A DNA stretch of 64,000 nt, taken from NCBI RefSeq assembly GCF_963576615.1, contig NC_088708.1, forward strand, positions 29,209,191 to 29,273,190. Direction: 5' to 3'. A program made the translations under genes and the position numbers. The number at the start of each line of letters is the position of its first letter. The stretch's first letter is position 1. The notes under the pieces are model-generated. The model searched no databases. It saw only the letters and a list, made by a program, of their open reading frames with translations, and was not told where the DNA came from. Of this stretch, positions 12,501 through 23,800 are shown one piece after another. Source of the DNA: Watersipora subatra. Taxonomy: Eukaryota > Bryozoa > Gymnolaemata > Cheilostomatida > Watersiporidae.

Positions 12501-13898
12501 TCACTATACTAGGGTGAATTTGTTTTCTGCCATACGGTATCAACAATAATTTTTCTCGAAATCAAAATTTGATGATTGTATCTCGGTTCTGCGTCATTCG
12601 TTAAGGTAAAAACGGGTTTACAAACAGATAAGTAATAAAATTTAGTTAGCAGTTTGAAGTTTACTAAAATACATTCTAAAACTTCCTTCAAGTATGTGTT
12701 TAGTAAGCTAAATTTGTTTAAGTTAGATTCAGCGTTTATGTTACACGTCGGTCTCGAAGGCAAGAACTCTGCACATAGTACAACGTAATGTTACATTTTC
12801 TTGCAGGTCATATCCACAAAATGCACTAAAGTTATTGTAGGTAACTATAGTTATTAAGGTTAACATATTGTTTTGTTACTATTTTTAATGACGATGATTT
12901 TGATGATTTTTACCAGGAAGTGATTGCATTAGATAATTACTATGGGTTTTTATACCACTCTATACATCTATATGATATGTTCACCTTATGATGCAACACT
13001 AAAATCATATAATTCTATGCCAAATAATGTTTCATTGTAATCGTAGCAAAACAGACTATATTTAGTCATTACTTGCTAATGATTTCACATTTACATTTTA
13101 AAACCTTCACAATTTTATTTTTCATCCTAATTTATTTCAACAATACACTTATTATATGATATGAAATTTAAAAGTTACAATTGTTTGAAAAAGTTTGAAA
13201 ACCTTTACAATTGTTTTATTTTTTTCTCAATTCATTTGAAGTGCACACAAAAAAAACCTTGTCTCATAATATGGAGTTTAAGTTAGAATGGTAACTGTAT
13301 ATGTCAAAGAAAAATGAATGTTCTGTCCAAAGACTTTTATATTACCCGGGCATTCACCTAGTATATGCATATAATGCACAAACGTGGACTACCAATATCT
13401 AATTTCTACGAGGTTTCCGTTTATTATTGATAGCTCCAGTAATAAGAAAATCTGCCATGCAGCCATTTGTATTGCATTTTAATATAACTTAAACTTTGAA
13501 AATAACAGTGATTAGTGCATTTGCGTTCGTTCGGCGTTATTTCGACTTAGTCGAACTTAATATTAAGAAATTAACGATATCAATATTAACTACCCTTCCA
13601 CGCAATACAATTAGTGAAATAAAACTCTAGCTTTATGACAACAACTAGCCAATTCAAGCTATTCCTAATATTGTTGTGCAAAAAACTTAACTAAAAACAA
13701 TTAATATGGTTAAGCGCTACATTAAATATAAAACAGATAAACTGTCAGCTAAAACAGTTCAAAAATATTTTGCGAATGCTTGTTTTCTGAGCACCTATGA
13801 TAGAAAACCATCTTAAAAGTGGTGCATAAAACTTTATGTTTCAATAGTCTTACCTGGTTAACTTTATTATATTGTTTTTTGAAACCTGCAAAAGACAT
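3322..13898 (-). CDS. EndoA: Endophilin-A (SH3GL family), N-BAR part; 3' end beyond the window
   Basis: Endophilin-A senses and bends membranes during synaptic-vesicle and clathrin-independent endocytosis. It has an N-BAR domain followed by an SH3 domain that recruits dynamin and synaptojanin. Seven exons were joined by eye: 13854-13898, 9856-9924, 8417-8489, 7073-7222, 3963-4096, 3750-3816 and 3322-3520. All junctions are GT/AG and every phase matches, giving 245 codons plus two bases. The N-terminal amphipathic helix (MSFAGFKKQYNKVNQ), the LQPNPATRAKL insert-helix region, the VKQNF motif and the GRRLDYD segment follow the endophilin-A order without gaps. The family usually has about 350 residues, so the linker and SH3 domain are missing. 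I found no SH3 exon in 1-3321, so they probably lie to the left. The start lies 787 bp from the divergent PWWP2-like start. Confidence 0.93.
3750..3816 (-). CDS. EndoA: Endophilin-A exon 6 (residues 158-179)
   Basis: Acceptor TTTGTAG, donor GTTGGT. It encodes HHRKKTAGRRLDYDCKRRKK, the basic GRRLD(F/Y)D block joining helices 2 and 3 in endophilin-A. The 67 bases leave one G that joins GA of exon 7 to make Gly. Confidence 0.92.
3841..3922. repeat. 22-bp minisatellite
   Basis: Unit TTCTAACTGGTTCTAACCGG plus GT, about 3.5 copies, itself two related 11-mers. It lies in the 146-bp endophilin-A intron between exons 5 and 6. Confidence 0.8.
3963..4096 (-). CDS. EndoA: Endophilin-A exon 5 (residues 113-157)
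   Basis: Acceptor ATTACAG, donor GTAAAC. It encodes a BAR helix 2 segment including HLSEAKDSLEENVKQNF and KDIKEIQ, the counterpart of the conserved VKDSLDxxVKQNFIDPL block. The 134 bases are two leading bases plus 44 codons. Confidence 0.93.
4473..5373. mobile_element. Long-TIR foldback element, family F copy A (901 bp)
   Basis: Both ends read TT(A/G)AAGGTTGA(C/A)TTGCAA inward, and inverted arms of about 175 bp match through CTACGGCGGTTTTGTGATGG. The interior has 'gatacggggtcttcgg' and 'ttatattgagccttttattgg'. No coding frame, so it is non-autonomous. Sits in an endophilin-A intron. Other copies are at 10508-10905, 51825-52748 and 54391-55292. Confidence 0.8.
5470..5965. repeat. Dispersed repeat family G, copy 2
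   Basis: Diverged direct copy of 1980-2470, within an endophilin-A intron just right of foldback element copy A. It ends with the shared 'ttataggagcgtctactgtac'-type segment. Confidence 0.6.
5995..6090. repeat. Short GC-rich tandem repeat
   Basis: Repeats of CGTGTCTCGCGTCGCC with variants grading into CATCTTGCATCGCC; about 6 imperfect units in endophilin-A intron 4. Confidence 0.6.
7073..7222 (-). CDS. EndoA: Endophilin-A exon 4 (residues 63-112)
   Basis: Acceptor TTCTTCAG, donor GTAAGC. It encodes ATRAKLATQAALSKMKGQQ and onward, corresponding to the amphipathic insert of helix 1 and the start of helix 2. It ends in GSPSGF plus one base. Phases agree with exons 3 and 5. Confidence 0.93.
7295..7362. 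repeat. 12-bp minisatellite
   Basis: About 5.5 units of GGTCTACGTATC and variants, in endophilin-A intron 3. Confidence 0.7.
8417..8489 (-). CDS. EndoA: Endophilin-A exon 3 (residues 39-62)
   Basis: Follows a TTCTAG acceptor, starts KTDVTDKLVSEIINKTQEFL and ends in the family signature LQPNP. The donor is GTAGTT. One base (G) carries over and completes an Ala codon with exon 4. Confidence 0.93.
9856..9924 (-). CDS. EndoA: Endophilin-A exon 2 (residues 16-38)
   Basis: Follows a TTTTAG acceptor and begins LVSEKIGGAKGTELDDDYLE, the start of BAR helix 1. It ends in AGG before a GTATGT donor, phase 0. The 69 bases are 23 whole codons. Confidence 0.93.
10300..10475. repeat. About 20-bp minisatellite
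   Basis: About 8 units of ATCTCTACAGCATCACCATG with substitutions and small deletions, in endophilin-A intron 1 just left of foldback copy B. Confidence 0.8.
10508..10905. mobile_element. Foldback element family F copy B, 5'-truncated
   Basis: Begins in the interior of the element (CCTGTGATAATCGAAAAATG) and runs to the right terminal arm ending GTAAGTCAACCTTTAA. The left arm is missing, and about 45 bp between 'cacatga' and 'aaagtagcgagc' is deleted compared with copy A. Same orientation as copies A and D. Confidence 0.75.
11332..12144. mobile_element. pogo/Tigger-like DNA transposon relic (813 bp)
   Basis: Ends are inverted repeats: CAGTGAAACCTCTGTTTTCG on the left, and CAGTGAAGCCTCGGTTGTCG read inward from the right. 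The CAGTGAAACCTCGG type of end is seen in pogo/Tigger elements. No TA target duplication is visible. The short interior frames cannot be assigned to a transposase. Confidence 0.65.
12150..12345 (-). mobile_element. tRNA-derived SINE
   Basis: On the minus strand GAGTAGCTCAGTGGTTAAAT (A-box type) is followed about 35 nt later by GTGAGTTCAAATCC (B-box type), then an unrelated AT-rich tail. This is the layout of a tRNA-derived SINE. It is not scored as a tRNA because the arms do not form a clean cloverleaf by eye. Confidence 0.6.
12486..13003. repeat. Dispersed repeat family H, copy 1
   Basis: Shares an ordered series of blocks with 16196-18239 and 37345-39220: 'aagctaaattt', 'gtctcgaaggcaagaactc', 'gcacatagta', 'gtaatgttacattttcttgca', 'tgcattagataattactatgggtttttatacc'. 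No coding frame. The left end is poorly defined. Confidence 0.6.
13854..13898 (-). CDS. EndoA: Endophilin-A exon 1 (residues 1-15)
   Basis: Encodes MSFAGFKKQYNKVNQ, the membrane-inserting amphipathic helix H0. The ATG is the complement of 13896-13898. The exon ends in CAG before a GTAAGA donor, phase 0. It is too short for ORF prediction and was found by searching for the conserved endophilin N-terminus. Confidence 0.92.
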
Positions 13899-14685
13899 AT
13901 TTGAAGTTACTCTAAATAGCACTTAGCAAAACGCTACACTGTTCAAAATTCTGACTCTAACGATCAATAAAGCAAAGCGATTACTACGGAAGTATGTGCG
14001 TTGAGATCGCGTGCATATGTAGGTGGAGTTTATATTGTAGCCAGCAAAATGATCCCTTAATGACGTCACGTCCAAAAAAGGCGAGTACTGTTGATCGTAA
14101 ACTACATAGTTGCTTTATAACGGAGCAGTTAAGATAAGTAGTGACAAAATAAACAGCAAACAATTATTTTGTAACTAAAAACAATTTTTAGCTAATTAAC
14201 TATTTCTACTTTGTGTTTAATTTAACGCTACATAGTGGCCCATAGTCTCTTTCGGCTCCGCCCAATTAATGGTATCGCGATATATCGCGTTTTGCGTATT
14301 TTTCTGGCTACGTATTTTATAGTGTAGGTTCTCTATGAAGCGACATTGAACTAAATTGAGGCTGTTCAAGTTTCAACTCAAATATTGTTAAATATATATT
14401 ACATGAGTTGTTATTATTTAATTATGAATTATTTTTGGCCATAAATAACACGTGTTTAAAACTGCATACTGTTTTTTTTGAATTAACTGTAAAACAGAGG
14501 CTAAGGATTAGTGTCGAAACACGAGTAACGTTACATAGAGAAAATAATCCCTAAAAGGTAAAAGTTGCTCTATGCAATAGCTTCTTTTGCCAAGCTTTGT
14601 CATAGATCCGTTAAAGTGCCAACAAAGCTTTGTCAGGAAAATAATTTGTCGATGATATATCCAAGGTCATGTGACCTTGCACAAA
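13899..14685. promoter_or_regulatory. Candidate bidirectional promoter between endophilin-A and PWWP2-like gene
   Basis: The two start codons diverge and are 787 bp apart. The interval contains a perfect CRE palindrome TGACGTCA at 14061-14068, CTCCGCCCAAT at about 14256-14266 (GC-box core overlapping a CCAAT box), and the palindrome CGCGATATATCGCG at 14276-14289. The motifs are seen in the sequence. Shared promoter activity is inferred. Transcription start sites are unknown, and either gene could have an upstream noncoding exon. Confidence 0.5.
14061..14068. promoter_or_regulatory. Perfect CRE (CREB/ATF) palindrome
   Basis: TGACGTCA lies 163 bp upstream of the endophilin-A ATG in the head-to-head interval. 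The full palindrome is the consensus CREB/ATF site. Function is inferred from position only. Confidence 0.45.
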
Positions 14686-14867
14686 ATGGTAGATAGTTGT
14701 CCGCGGACTACAGAAAATGACATAAAAGATTGTCAGTATTACAACGAGTTAGAGGGAACCAAGCATTTGGTTAACATTATTGTCGCTACCAAAAGTGCGC
14801 TTGTTATTCGTACTAAATTCAATGGCATAATATACACCGGTGTTTTGTTGGATGCATCTAATCCAAG
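14686..14867 (+). CDS. PWWP2A: PWWP2-like exon 1 (residues 1-60)
   Basis: The ATG at 14686 follows an in-frame stop. The exon encodes the conserved N-terminal block ending LLDASNP and stops at AG before a GTATTT donor. Similarity to the human PWWP2A segment around 'GVLMDLSKR' supports the assignment. Confidence 0.75.
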
Positions 14868-17800
14868 GTATTTAAAGGTGATGGCAGGTTGGCGCAAGTC
14901 GCTAGCGTTCACGCCGCTAGATCTATGCTTACTAACCGATATCACTTACATTTGTTTCATGTAAATTTATTATTTTTATCGTCATTTATGGAATTATGCT
15001 TGCCTTAAGGGAAAAACTGGATGTCAAAGTGGATTACTAAAGAATCGCACTTGTTTTTGCGCAAAATTGATACATTTTGGCTATTTATATTGGAGTTATA
15101 AGTAACTATAAAAACATAAGTAAAATTTTAGTCTACTGGAGAAAACTTTTTCACTAACAAAACTTTTGTGTGAAGATGAGTGTCTGTTGATGACTGTTAC
15201 ACTCTGCGTATCCACGTGTATGTCGGAGCGTCTCAGATTTCTGTGCTGAGACCACTGTCGTTTTTACTTTATATAAATGACCGGCTTCTGATTGCAAATA
15301 ACTGTAAAAAGGTCAGTATAAGACTTTTGGTAAATAATGTAACAGAATTAGCCAATCCTTTCTTTGGTAGATAGTGACATTCCTTTACATCGGACAGGAG
15401 CTTGTAAATAGTTGCTAAAATTCATTGTAGGTAAATGCACTCATTAATGCTACAACTTACTACTACTGCATAAACATACCTGCCAACTCTCACGCATTGG
15501 GCATGAGACTCACGCAATCGCCCCAAAAGAAAAAATGAAAATGCGTGAGATTTTTGCCCCAATTTCCACAATTTTATATATACTATCATTGATACATCAA
15601 TTGCCCCAAAACCAAATCTCACGCATTGCCCCACTCTTGGGTTGGCAGGTCTGTTCATAAATCAATTGGAAAGCATTTTGTTATATTATTTTTATCTATT
15701 TAGGCGTCAGTACCATTCACTATAATTTGTATCACCATCATGCCCGGATTAAAATAGAAGACAAATTTTGCATTCAATTTACGTATATGAACTTTAAGAA
15801 TGTCTCCGATCTAGCAAACCAAATTTTATGCTTCAATTTAGTTTAATGCCGATAGAATACGCTTCTCTGGTCTAAATACTTGAATGAAATTTATTGGCTA
15901 TATATAAAATTGATAAAAAAAACAATTAAATAGTTTTGTTGGCTTATACAAAATATGATATCATACATATGCTTTTGGAAATGCAGAGAAAAAATTATCA
16001 GGGACTCTCCTCCTAAACAAACACCGATTTAGGAACTTGGAATTGATTCTGACATTCATCGCTGCAATAAATCATAAGAGGATACATTATTTGATGTACC
16101 ATAAGTTCAAATCCAAAGATCAGTATTTAAATTTTACTATAGATTCTTAATCACATGTATTAGTTTACTGCTACTATTTGCAATTCAAATTAGTACAGTG
16201 CACACACCCCCCCCCCTCCCGGATTCCGATGTCCCTATTATACAATTTTTTTGCCTTACCATATGGAACATGATGTTTTTCGTCCCTGCCATATGACATC
16301 AACAGAAGTTTCTCACGAAATTCAAATTTGGCTGTCGGTGTGCTGAATATGTCAGAATGACGAAGGTGCCAATGTGCTATTTGCCGAAGTCCCTCCTACA
16401 ACGCCTGAAAGAGTTACGATGCTTGCTCTTTCTTAGCATTATTAGTTATAGGAAACTGGAAACAGGTAATAAAAATTAAGACGATGGCAAACTTAATGTT
16501 TAGCAAAATACATACAAAAACCTAGCTTAAGTGTTTGTTGAGTAAGATAAATTTATTTGAATTAAGTTCAAAGTTTATGTTATATGTCTGTCTCGAAGGT
16601 AAGAACTCCCCAAGGTACATACTGCACATAGTATGTACATACCATACAACGTCTATTTGAATGCCATCACGCTGTATTTTTCAATCTTTCTTCAATAGTG
16701 GCTGTCAAATAGAGGCTGGTGCCGTATTTTTCAAATGTCCTGTCAGGATTTTGGGAAGATAACTTTTACCCTCTTACTGGTGAAGCAAATCTCACCTATA
16801 TTTTGCACTATTCTTTGGGCGGAGCGACGTTAACTCTTTTGGCTGCTATAAATCTGCTAACTTAGCTCCAACTTGACAAAGATCTCTAAATTAATATGCA
16901 TTGGGAAGCCAAGAAATATCTTTACCAGTTGATATCTATTACTTGCAATTAACTTGCGATGATATTATAGCATATGCTCTGCTTTGCCATTTGTTGGAAC
17001 TTAAAGTTTTTTGGTTTCATTCTAGACTTGAAGGCATCTTTTTATTTAATAACTATATTTAACAGATTTGCATAGAAGCTCATTGCACTCATTGATATGT
17101 TTGCTACAGTTTGCAGCCAAAACTGGCTTTTTATATGCAATACAAGAGAGGTTATGAGCGTCGATCCATTGTAAGCCGAGTTAAGATAACTGTAAAGATG
17201 CTATCAAATCTTATGCTATAAATCTGCAAATTTATATGTTATATAATAATTATTTATCAAAGGCTACAAATATATATTCAAGAACAAGTGACATAAACGA
17301 ACTATACTTATAATACATGCAGAAACAAAAATTCACATTTTTTAAACAAAAATATTTGCATCATTTGCTCGGCCAATTACGTTCTGATTGTTACTTTTGG
17401 TAGAATGAACATCTTCTTGTTGTTTAATATCTTCACGATGATTTCTGACTTCAACTCTTCTTCTGCACTGCTGAACTAGTCGATGTTAGCGTTCAAACAA
17501 TTTTTTGGCCGAGCAAAGCTTTTAGTGTTGCATTTCGCACAAATAATGATAAACTTTTAGCCGCATGCTAAGCACAACTTTCACCCTAAAACTAGTTATT
17601 CATATACCATTGTAAATGTGAACCATTTTTCACATACGTCGAAGTATCAAGACCATGTTAGACAAGGAACTACTATTAGCCTGATACAGCTATTAATAGA
17701 TTTTACGGAGTTGCTTTCAAAGTTCTAACGAAAAGCAAAAAGCGTTGGAATTGGAAATTGGACTTCGATATGAACAGAAAAACGAAAGATTAGTTATTGA

Positions 17801-20800
17801 TGTAATCGTGTCATTATTAGTCCGATTTTGTAGACACTTTCCTACTGATCATTTATTTATTAGTTATAAGTTTGTAAAAATCAAAGACTGTCAGTGGGCG
17901 GTCAAATGGAGGTGGCGGTCAAATGGAGGTGGCGTTCAATTAAAGGGTGAGGCTCTATCTGTCAACTAGTCTTCTATAATAGTGGCAGTCAAATAGAGGT
18001 GGTATTCAATTAGAGGTTTTACGGTACGTTGTTATGTTACATTTTATTGCAGATCATTACTACTAAATACACTAATTACTGGTAATAGCTATAGTTCTTA
18101 GGGTTAACATACAATTTTATTACTAATTTTTAATATATAAAGTACGTACATGGATATAAAATTTTGATGTTTTTTCACCAGGGGTTGTTTGCATTAAATA
18201 ATTACTATAGGTTTATATACCCTCTATACGACATTTTTGCCTGGCGATCAGGGATCGCTAAACATATTATGGAAATGTTTACTTTTCCATTTCCATAAAC
18301 ATAAATATTTCCATAATTTTATGGAAATGGATATGGAAATTTTATTTTAGAAATATGGAAATGTTATGGAAATAGAAATAATTATGGAAATAATACAGAA
18401 CTGAATTATGGAAATGTTATGGAAATAGAAATAATATGGAAATGTTATGGAAATGAATTATGAAAATGGACATAATATGAAAATGAATTATGGAAATGTT
18501 ATGGAAATGGAAATAATATGGAAATATTATGGAAATGAGTTATGGAAATGTTATGAAAATGGAAATTATATGGGAGTCAATGATGGAAATGGAAATTGTA
18601 ACATACGTGTAATCCAAGATATAAACAGAGGCAAGTTATACTGGCTAATATGTCTATATAGGTGTATATTTGAAATAAAGAATATTTAAAGTGCTAAGTG
18701 TATACATCAGGGATCGCTAAGCATATTATAGAAATGTTTACTTTTCCATATCAATTTTCATAAACATAAATACAGTCAAACATGGATAACTCGAACTTCA
18801 CGGGACCGAGCGAAAGTGTTCGAATTATCAGAGCGTTCAAGTTATCAGAGCACTGTCACAAGTCCATGTATTTACTTATTTATTAGTAGATACATGTACA
18901 TATACAAACTATAATATAAATCAAAAGCACAAATGGCTTGTTTCAAATTAAATGCTTCTAATGTAAAGTTTAAAACGTTTTTATCAAAAAGTATAGAGAT
19001 TTCTCTATCATTTGAGATTGGTTTGTTGTTTGAGGTGACGTTATTGCCAGGACGTTTTTTAGATTGACATTGGCAAAACTTGATCGATGTTGAAATGCTC
19101 AAAAGAAAAGACATCTTTTTCTTTTGAGCGTTTTACCCACGATCAATTTTGCCGATTTTTATTGAAGTTTATGCAAAGATTACCTCACTTTACTTTGCTT
19201 CCGAAGGGCGATCGCTAATATAATATCGCTAATATAAGAGGATGTTTGGTATAAATCAAATTTCACCAAACCGTTAGAAAAGTCGTTGACAAAAATATTT
19301 TGCTGATGGTGGTAATAACGACGCTTATGAATTACAAAAAGTTGAGGTTTACCTCTATGGCTTGGAATAAAGTGATTTTCTAAAGCGATAACAACCGTTT
19401 CGGTAGCCGTTGGGAATAAAACAGTTCGAGTTAACAGTGTTGAGTTCGAGTTATCTATAGCAATTTATCATTACGTGGGAACGAACCAAAGAAACCGTTC
19501 GAATTAACCATGTGTTCGAGCTATCCGTGGGCGAGTTATCCATGTTTCACTGTATTTCCATAATTTTATGGAAATGGATATGGAAATTTTATTTTAGAAA
19601 TATGGAAATGGAAATAATATGAAAATGGATTATGGAAATGTTAGGGAAATAGAAATAATATGGAAATGAAATAGGGAAATGAATAATGGAAATGTTATGG
19701 GAATGGAAAAAATATTGAAATGAATTATGGAAATGTTATGGAAATGGAAAAAATATTGAAATGAATTATGGAAATGTTATGGAAATGGAAAAAATATTGA
19801 AATTAATTATGGAAATGTTATGGAAATGGAAATTGTGACATACACGTAATGCCTGCTGGCAATGCCAACATTGAAACGTATAAATATCATATGATGGGGT
19901 CCTTGTATCAGGTTAAGAGTTCTCATGTTGTTGTCCGGTTTGACGATTTTGATGCTAATATAATGACGGCTATTTAATTTGTTTCATCTTGAAGTATTCT
20001 GTTTATCTTAATTTTGCGATTATATTTGTAATTAGATTAATGTTTTGTAGTCTCTTTAGTAAGCTAACGGTGTTGTGCTTTCACATATGCACGCACAAAG
20101 TCAGTTGGTAACATCGTTTAGCTATCTTAATAGTTCTAAATTCTATGAAAGTGTGGAAATATTTATATAGATAGGCCTGTATAGCAAATCTATATAGTTA
20201 GCTATAAATCTGTCACCAAGCCATGATTAGAATAATAACAATCATTTTTTTTACAGACTTACTGCCCCTTGAAACACCGTTTTGTTGATGTGGTCATGGT
20301 CACTATTACTTTTTGTTTGTGTCACTATCGCTATCGGTAGTCGTCACGGCATTTAAGAAACCTGCAGAATTTTCCAAAATGGAATAGTTTTTTTAGGTGT
20401 TGACCGTTTGGGTAAAAACTTTCCTGCCTTCTGTTCGCTATTGTTTGTAATGTTTAGTAGTTCATACAGTAGTGACACACCAAACAATGTATTGTAGTAT
20501 TGGTCCAGCTTTGGTTAAGCTAGCATCGAGAGAGAAGACTAATCAGGAAAGCTTGAGATCAACTATAACAGTGGAACCAGTCGGTTGTGATGCTCTGACC
20601 TCTTCTCATACAGAAATACCCCCTTACGAGCAAAGGTATCATTTATGGCATTTCCTTTGAAAAGTTCTCCATGTGGGCTCAAGGGATTCTGTTTTATAAT
20701 TTCAAAGCAGGATTTAGGATGCTCAGGTGTATTTAGGGTGATTTAATTATTTTGCAGTTTTTCAATTTATTCATATTTATTTAAATTTGATGTTAAAAAG

Positions 20801-23800
20801 ACCTTTAGTTTGCTGAATGCTGTGACTGTATTGTCTTAGGTATTAGATAGTTTTTGTAGTATAAAATGGGAAGCTCTCAATAAGAGCAACAAATTTAAGA
20901 CTAAAAAATACAACTGTGATCAGATTCTACAAACATTTAACGAAGTTTAAACATGTCTAAAAGGTGTTGAACACAAAATTTAAATACACTGAATGTGTAA
21001 CAGACGTATTGCGATTTATTGTTTCAGTTTACCATGAAATCAATGCATTCATAAATTACATTGTTGGCGTTAAATAAAATGTCACAGCAACAAATCCCAG
21101 ACATTTTGGGAGAATGGTTAAGGGAAGGACAGATGTTATTGCGATCTGGAGTAATATCCTAAAGGAATAATTTATAATCATTTGGTATACATGCATGGAG
21201 TAGTGGTGCCAGTTAATGATAATAATGAACCTTTGTGATTATAGCTTTACAGCGGTGTGAAAAATAAACGTACCGCCCTAGAATTTTGACCAATTTCAAT
21301 AAATATGGTGTCGTTGTTGCTAGTCAATTCTTTAAAGTTGCACTTATTATATATCAGAATGAAGCTCTGACTCTCCCTTATTAAGATATATTATTAAAAG
21401 CTCATTTGAAGTAGTTTACCATTTAAAATGCACACTTGTGCCGCTTGCTAGCACAAAAACTGAAAATCAAAGATCAATTTTCTATTCAGCAAAACATAAT
21501 GACATGGGGATCGTTTCACACAACGTCTTTGATCTGAGTAACATCACTGCTATGAGTTTGAATGCAAATAAAATACAGGTTCAACTTTAGTCAAAATGAG
21601 TAAAAATGTCAAAAATACTTGCCAAGTTTGACTCTCGCTAAAACTTATCTAGCATTGTTTAAGCTCTCTTGATCTATATTTTGTATGGGTTCTACTCAAC
21701 AACAAGAGTTTAATGAGGGATGTAATCACCTCGAGTGCTGAACAATAGCAATGATAAAGTTTTGTAGGATAGTTATTTATTTAAGTCCATTTATTTTTCA
21801 CACCACCATGTGGTAAACTATCAACTTGGCTAGCTGGAAAAGTTCATTCTATTAAAAATACGCGTTGCCATGGTAGGTTTTTATATTTGAGGTACAAATC
21901 CACGAAAACAAATTTTATGGCTGATGTTACGAGTGTGTGGCTATCAAGTTTTTGAAAGATACATTGTTGAGGAGTATAGGTCTATCAAATACCACTTTTT
22001 GTTATTATAAGGCATGGTGTAACAGTAACACTATAAAAATAATTCCAAAGTCAGCAGTTTATTGCTATTAAATGTAATTACTGAATTTACTTTTCATCTA
22101 CCGTAACAATTTATTATAAAAACGTCAGTCTCACACACTGTTGTTTTTACAACACTTAGCCAACTTTTTAAGCCTCAAAAGATTTGATTTTTAACATACA
22201 TGAGAGTTTTAGACACTTGTATTACTGATTCCGGTTCCACAATCTATTAGCTCAAACATTTTATTGGAAACATTTGCATAGCCTATCTGATGCTCTATCC
22301 TTTTACAGATTGCATACATTACACAAAGAGCTTTTTTTTACTAAAGGTTGGTTTACATGTTTTAACAACCTGTTCAATTTGATTGATTCAGATGATCATA
22401 GAACTCTTAAGCAATGTTGACATTAATCAACAAGCATTGACAAACAAGAGATCTGCATGTTCAATGACAGGAGCATTGGCAACTAGCATTCTTAACAACA
22501 AATATGTTTTTAGGAATCTGCCAAACTGTATCTTGATACAAACGACCCAACCTTTTTAAAATTATATGTATTGAACATTAAAATCTTTGTTTTTAATATT
22601 TTGAGATGGTTTTCCAGACCATTCGAAGCCATGATACCCAGAAAAACCCCATGTGAAAACACTGACAACAAAAATGCTGATTGAAATCTTTGAAAAGTTC
22701 TTGCATCAGCAGTTATAACTCTGATGAATGCTGTTCGCTACTGTTGCAGGTACTCCTACCAGACTGACTCTAAATTACATACGAAGCCACTTATCATACC
22801 AAGCCGGAGCTCTAGCTTGTCTGCATCTCTTTTGTGTAATCACAGTCGACGGCAATTGAGAGAACGTAGGAAGAACTCCAAGGGGAAGCTATTCTTGTGC
22901 TCTATGTGTAGGACCCACTGTTTCGACACGGACAACAGTGATCTTGAACATAATTTTATTGGAAAGGAGGGCATAGAACAAAAAAGGACGGTACCTCTCA
23001 CGACTCCGCCCATACGCATATCATTTAAATCACCAGAGGGACCGAGTGTTATGGAGATTGAGCCAAGAGAATACAAGAAGCGCAAACATTCTGTTAAGCA
23101 CAAAAGTAGAAAACATTCAAAGAAATCTAAAAAGCAAGACATTCACTTGGAAGAAAATGGGAGTCTGTCAAAAGATTTAGAATCAAAGAGTAGTGGGTGG
23201 GCGGATAGTGGGGCAGTCAATAACTGTAGCAATGACGTTTTCAGTGAGGACTCTGGCGCTGAAGGCTTATCAATTGATTTACGACCGGAGCAGGGGAAGC
23301 ACCACAAAGACGCGAGTGCTGTCGCGACTAGCTCCAAACGCCGCGGCAGCGTTGAAAGTTCATCTGCCTCAGAGGTTACTAATGAATTGGCTTTTCAGGC
23401 TCAAACTAAGACTCACCAAAGAAAGCAAAAGTATGTTCCTAAATCCAACAGGAAATCTAAAGCGGCTCCTAGCGACACCACCCTCTCAGCAGACGTGTCC
23501 TTGATTTCCGAGAAGACCACACGGTTTGTGTCCACATATGAGAGTGCCGGAGGTAAACGCATCTCACTCGGTGATGTTATATGGGGCAAAATCGTTGGCT
23601 TTCCTTGGTGGCCTGGGCGAGTATGCGCCATTGCTGTGAGTGAAACAAAGGAAGGCATGGTGATGGGCCACACTGCCGATATAGATTGGTATTGCTCCCC
23701 TACCAAGTCACATCTGCCCTGTTCAGAACTATATCAATTTCTAGAGGACTTCCCAAAAAGGTATGTAGTTTTTATATTTGCTTACTACGTCAAATTATCT

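Noticed and set aside
18447..18689. 80-aa Met/Asn/Glu-rich frame
   Set aside because: Translation of the ATGGAAAT array.
20240..20340. Exon after the strong TTTTTTTTACAG acceptor
   Set aside because: In the phase required by PWWP2-like exon 1 it hits a stop after four codons.
22724..22749. ATG at 22724 as the start of the PWWP protein
   Set aside because: The stretch ends in a TGTTGCAG acceptor, and upstream exons in phase give the conserved PWWP2 N-terminus.
22840..23706. Minus-strand frames across the PWWP2-like exon
   Set aside because: Antisense shadows of the coding exon.
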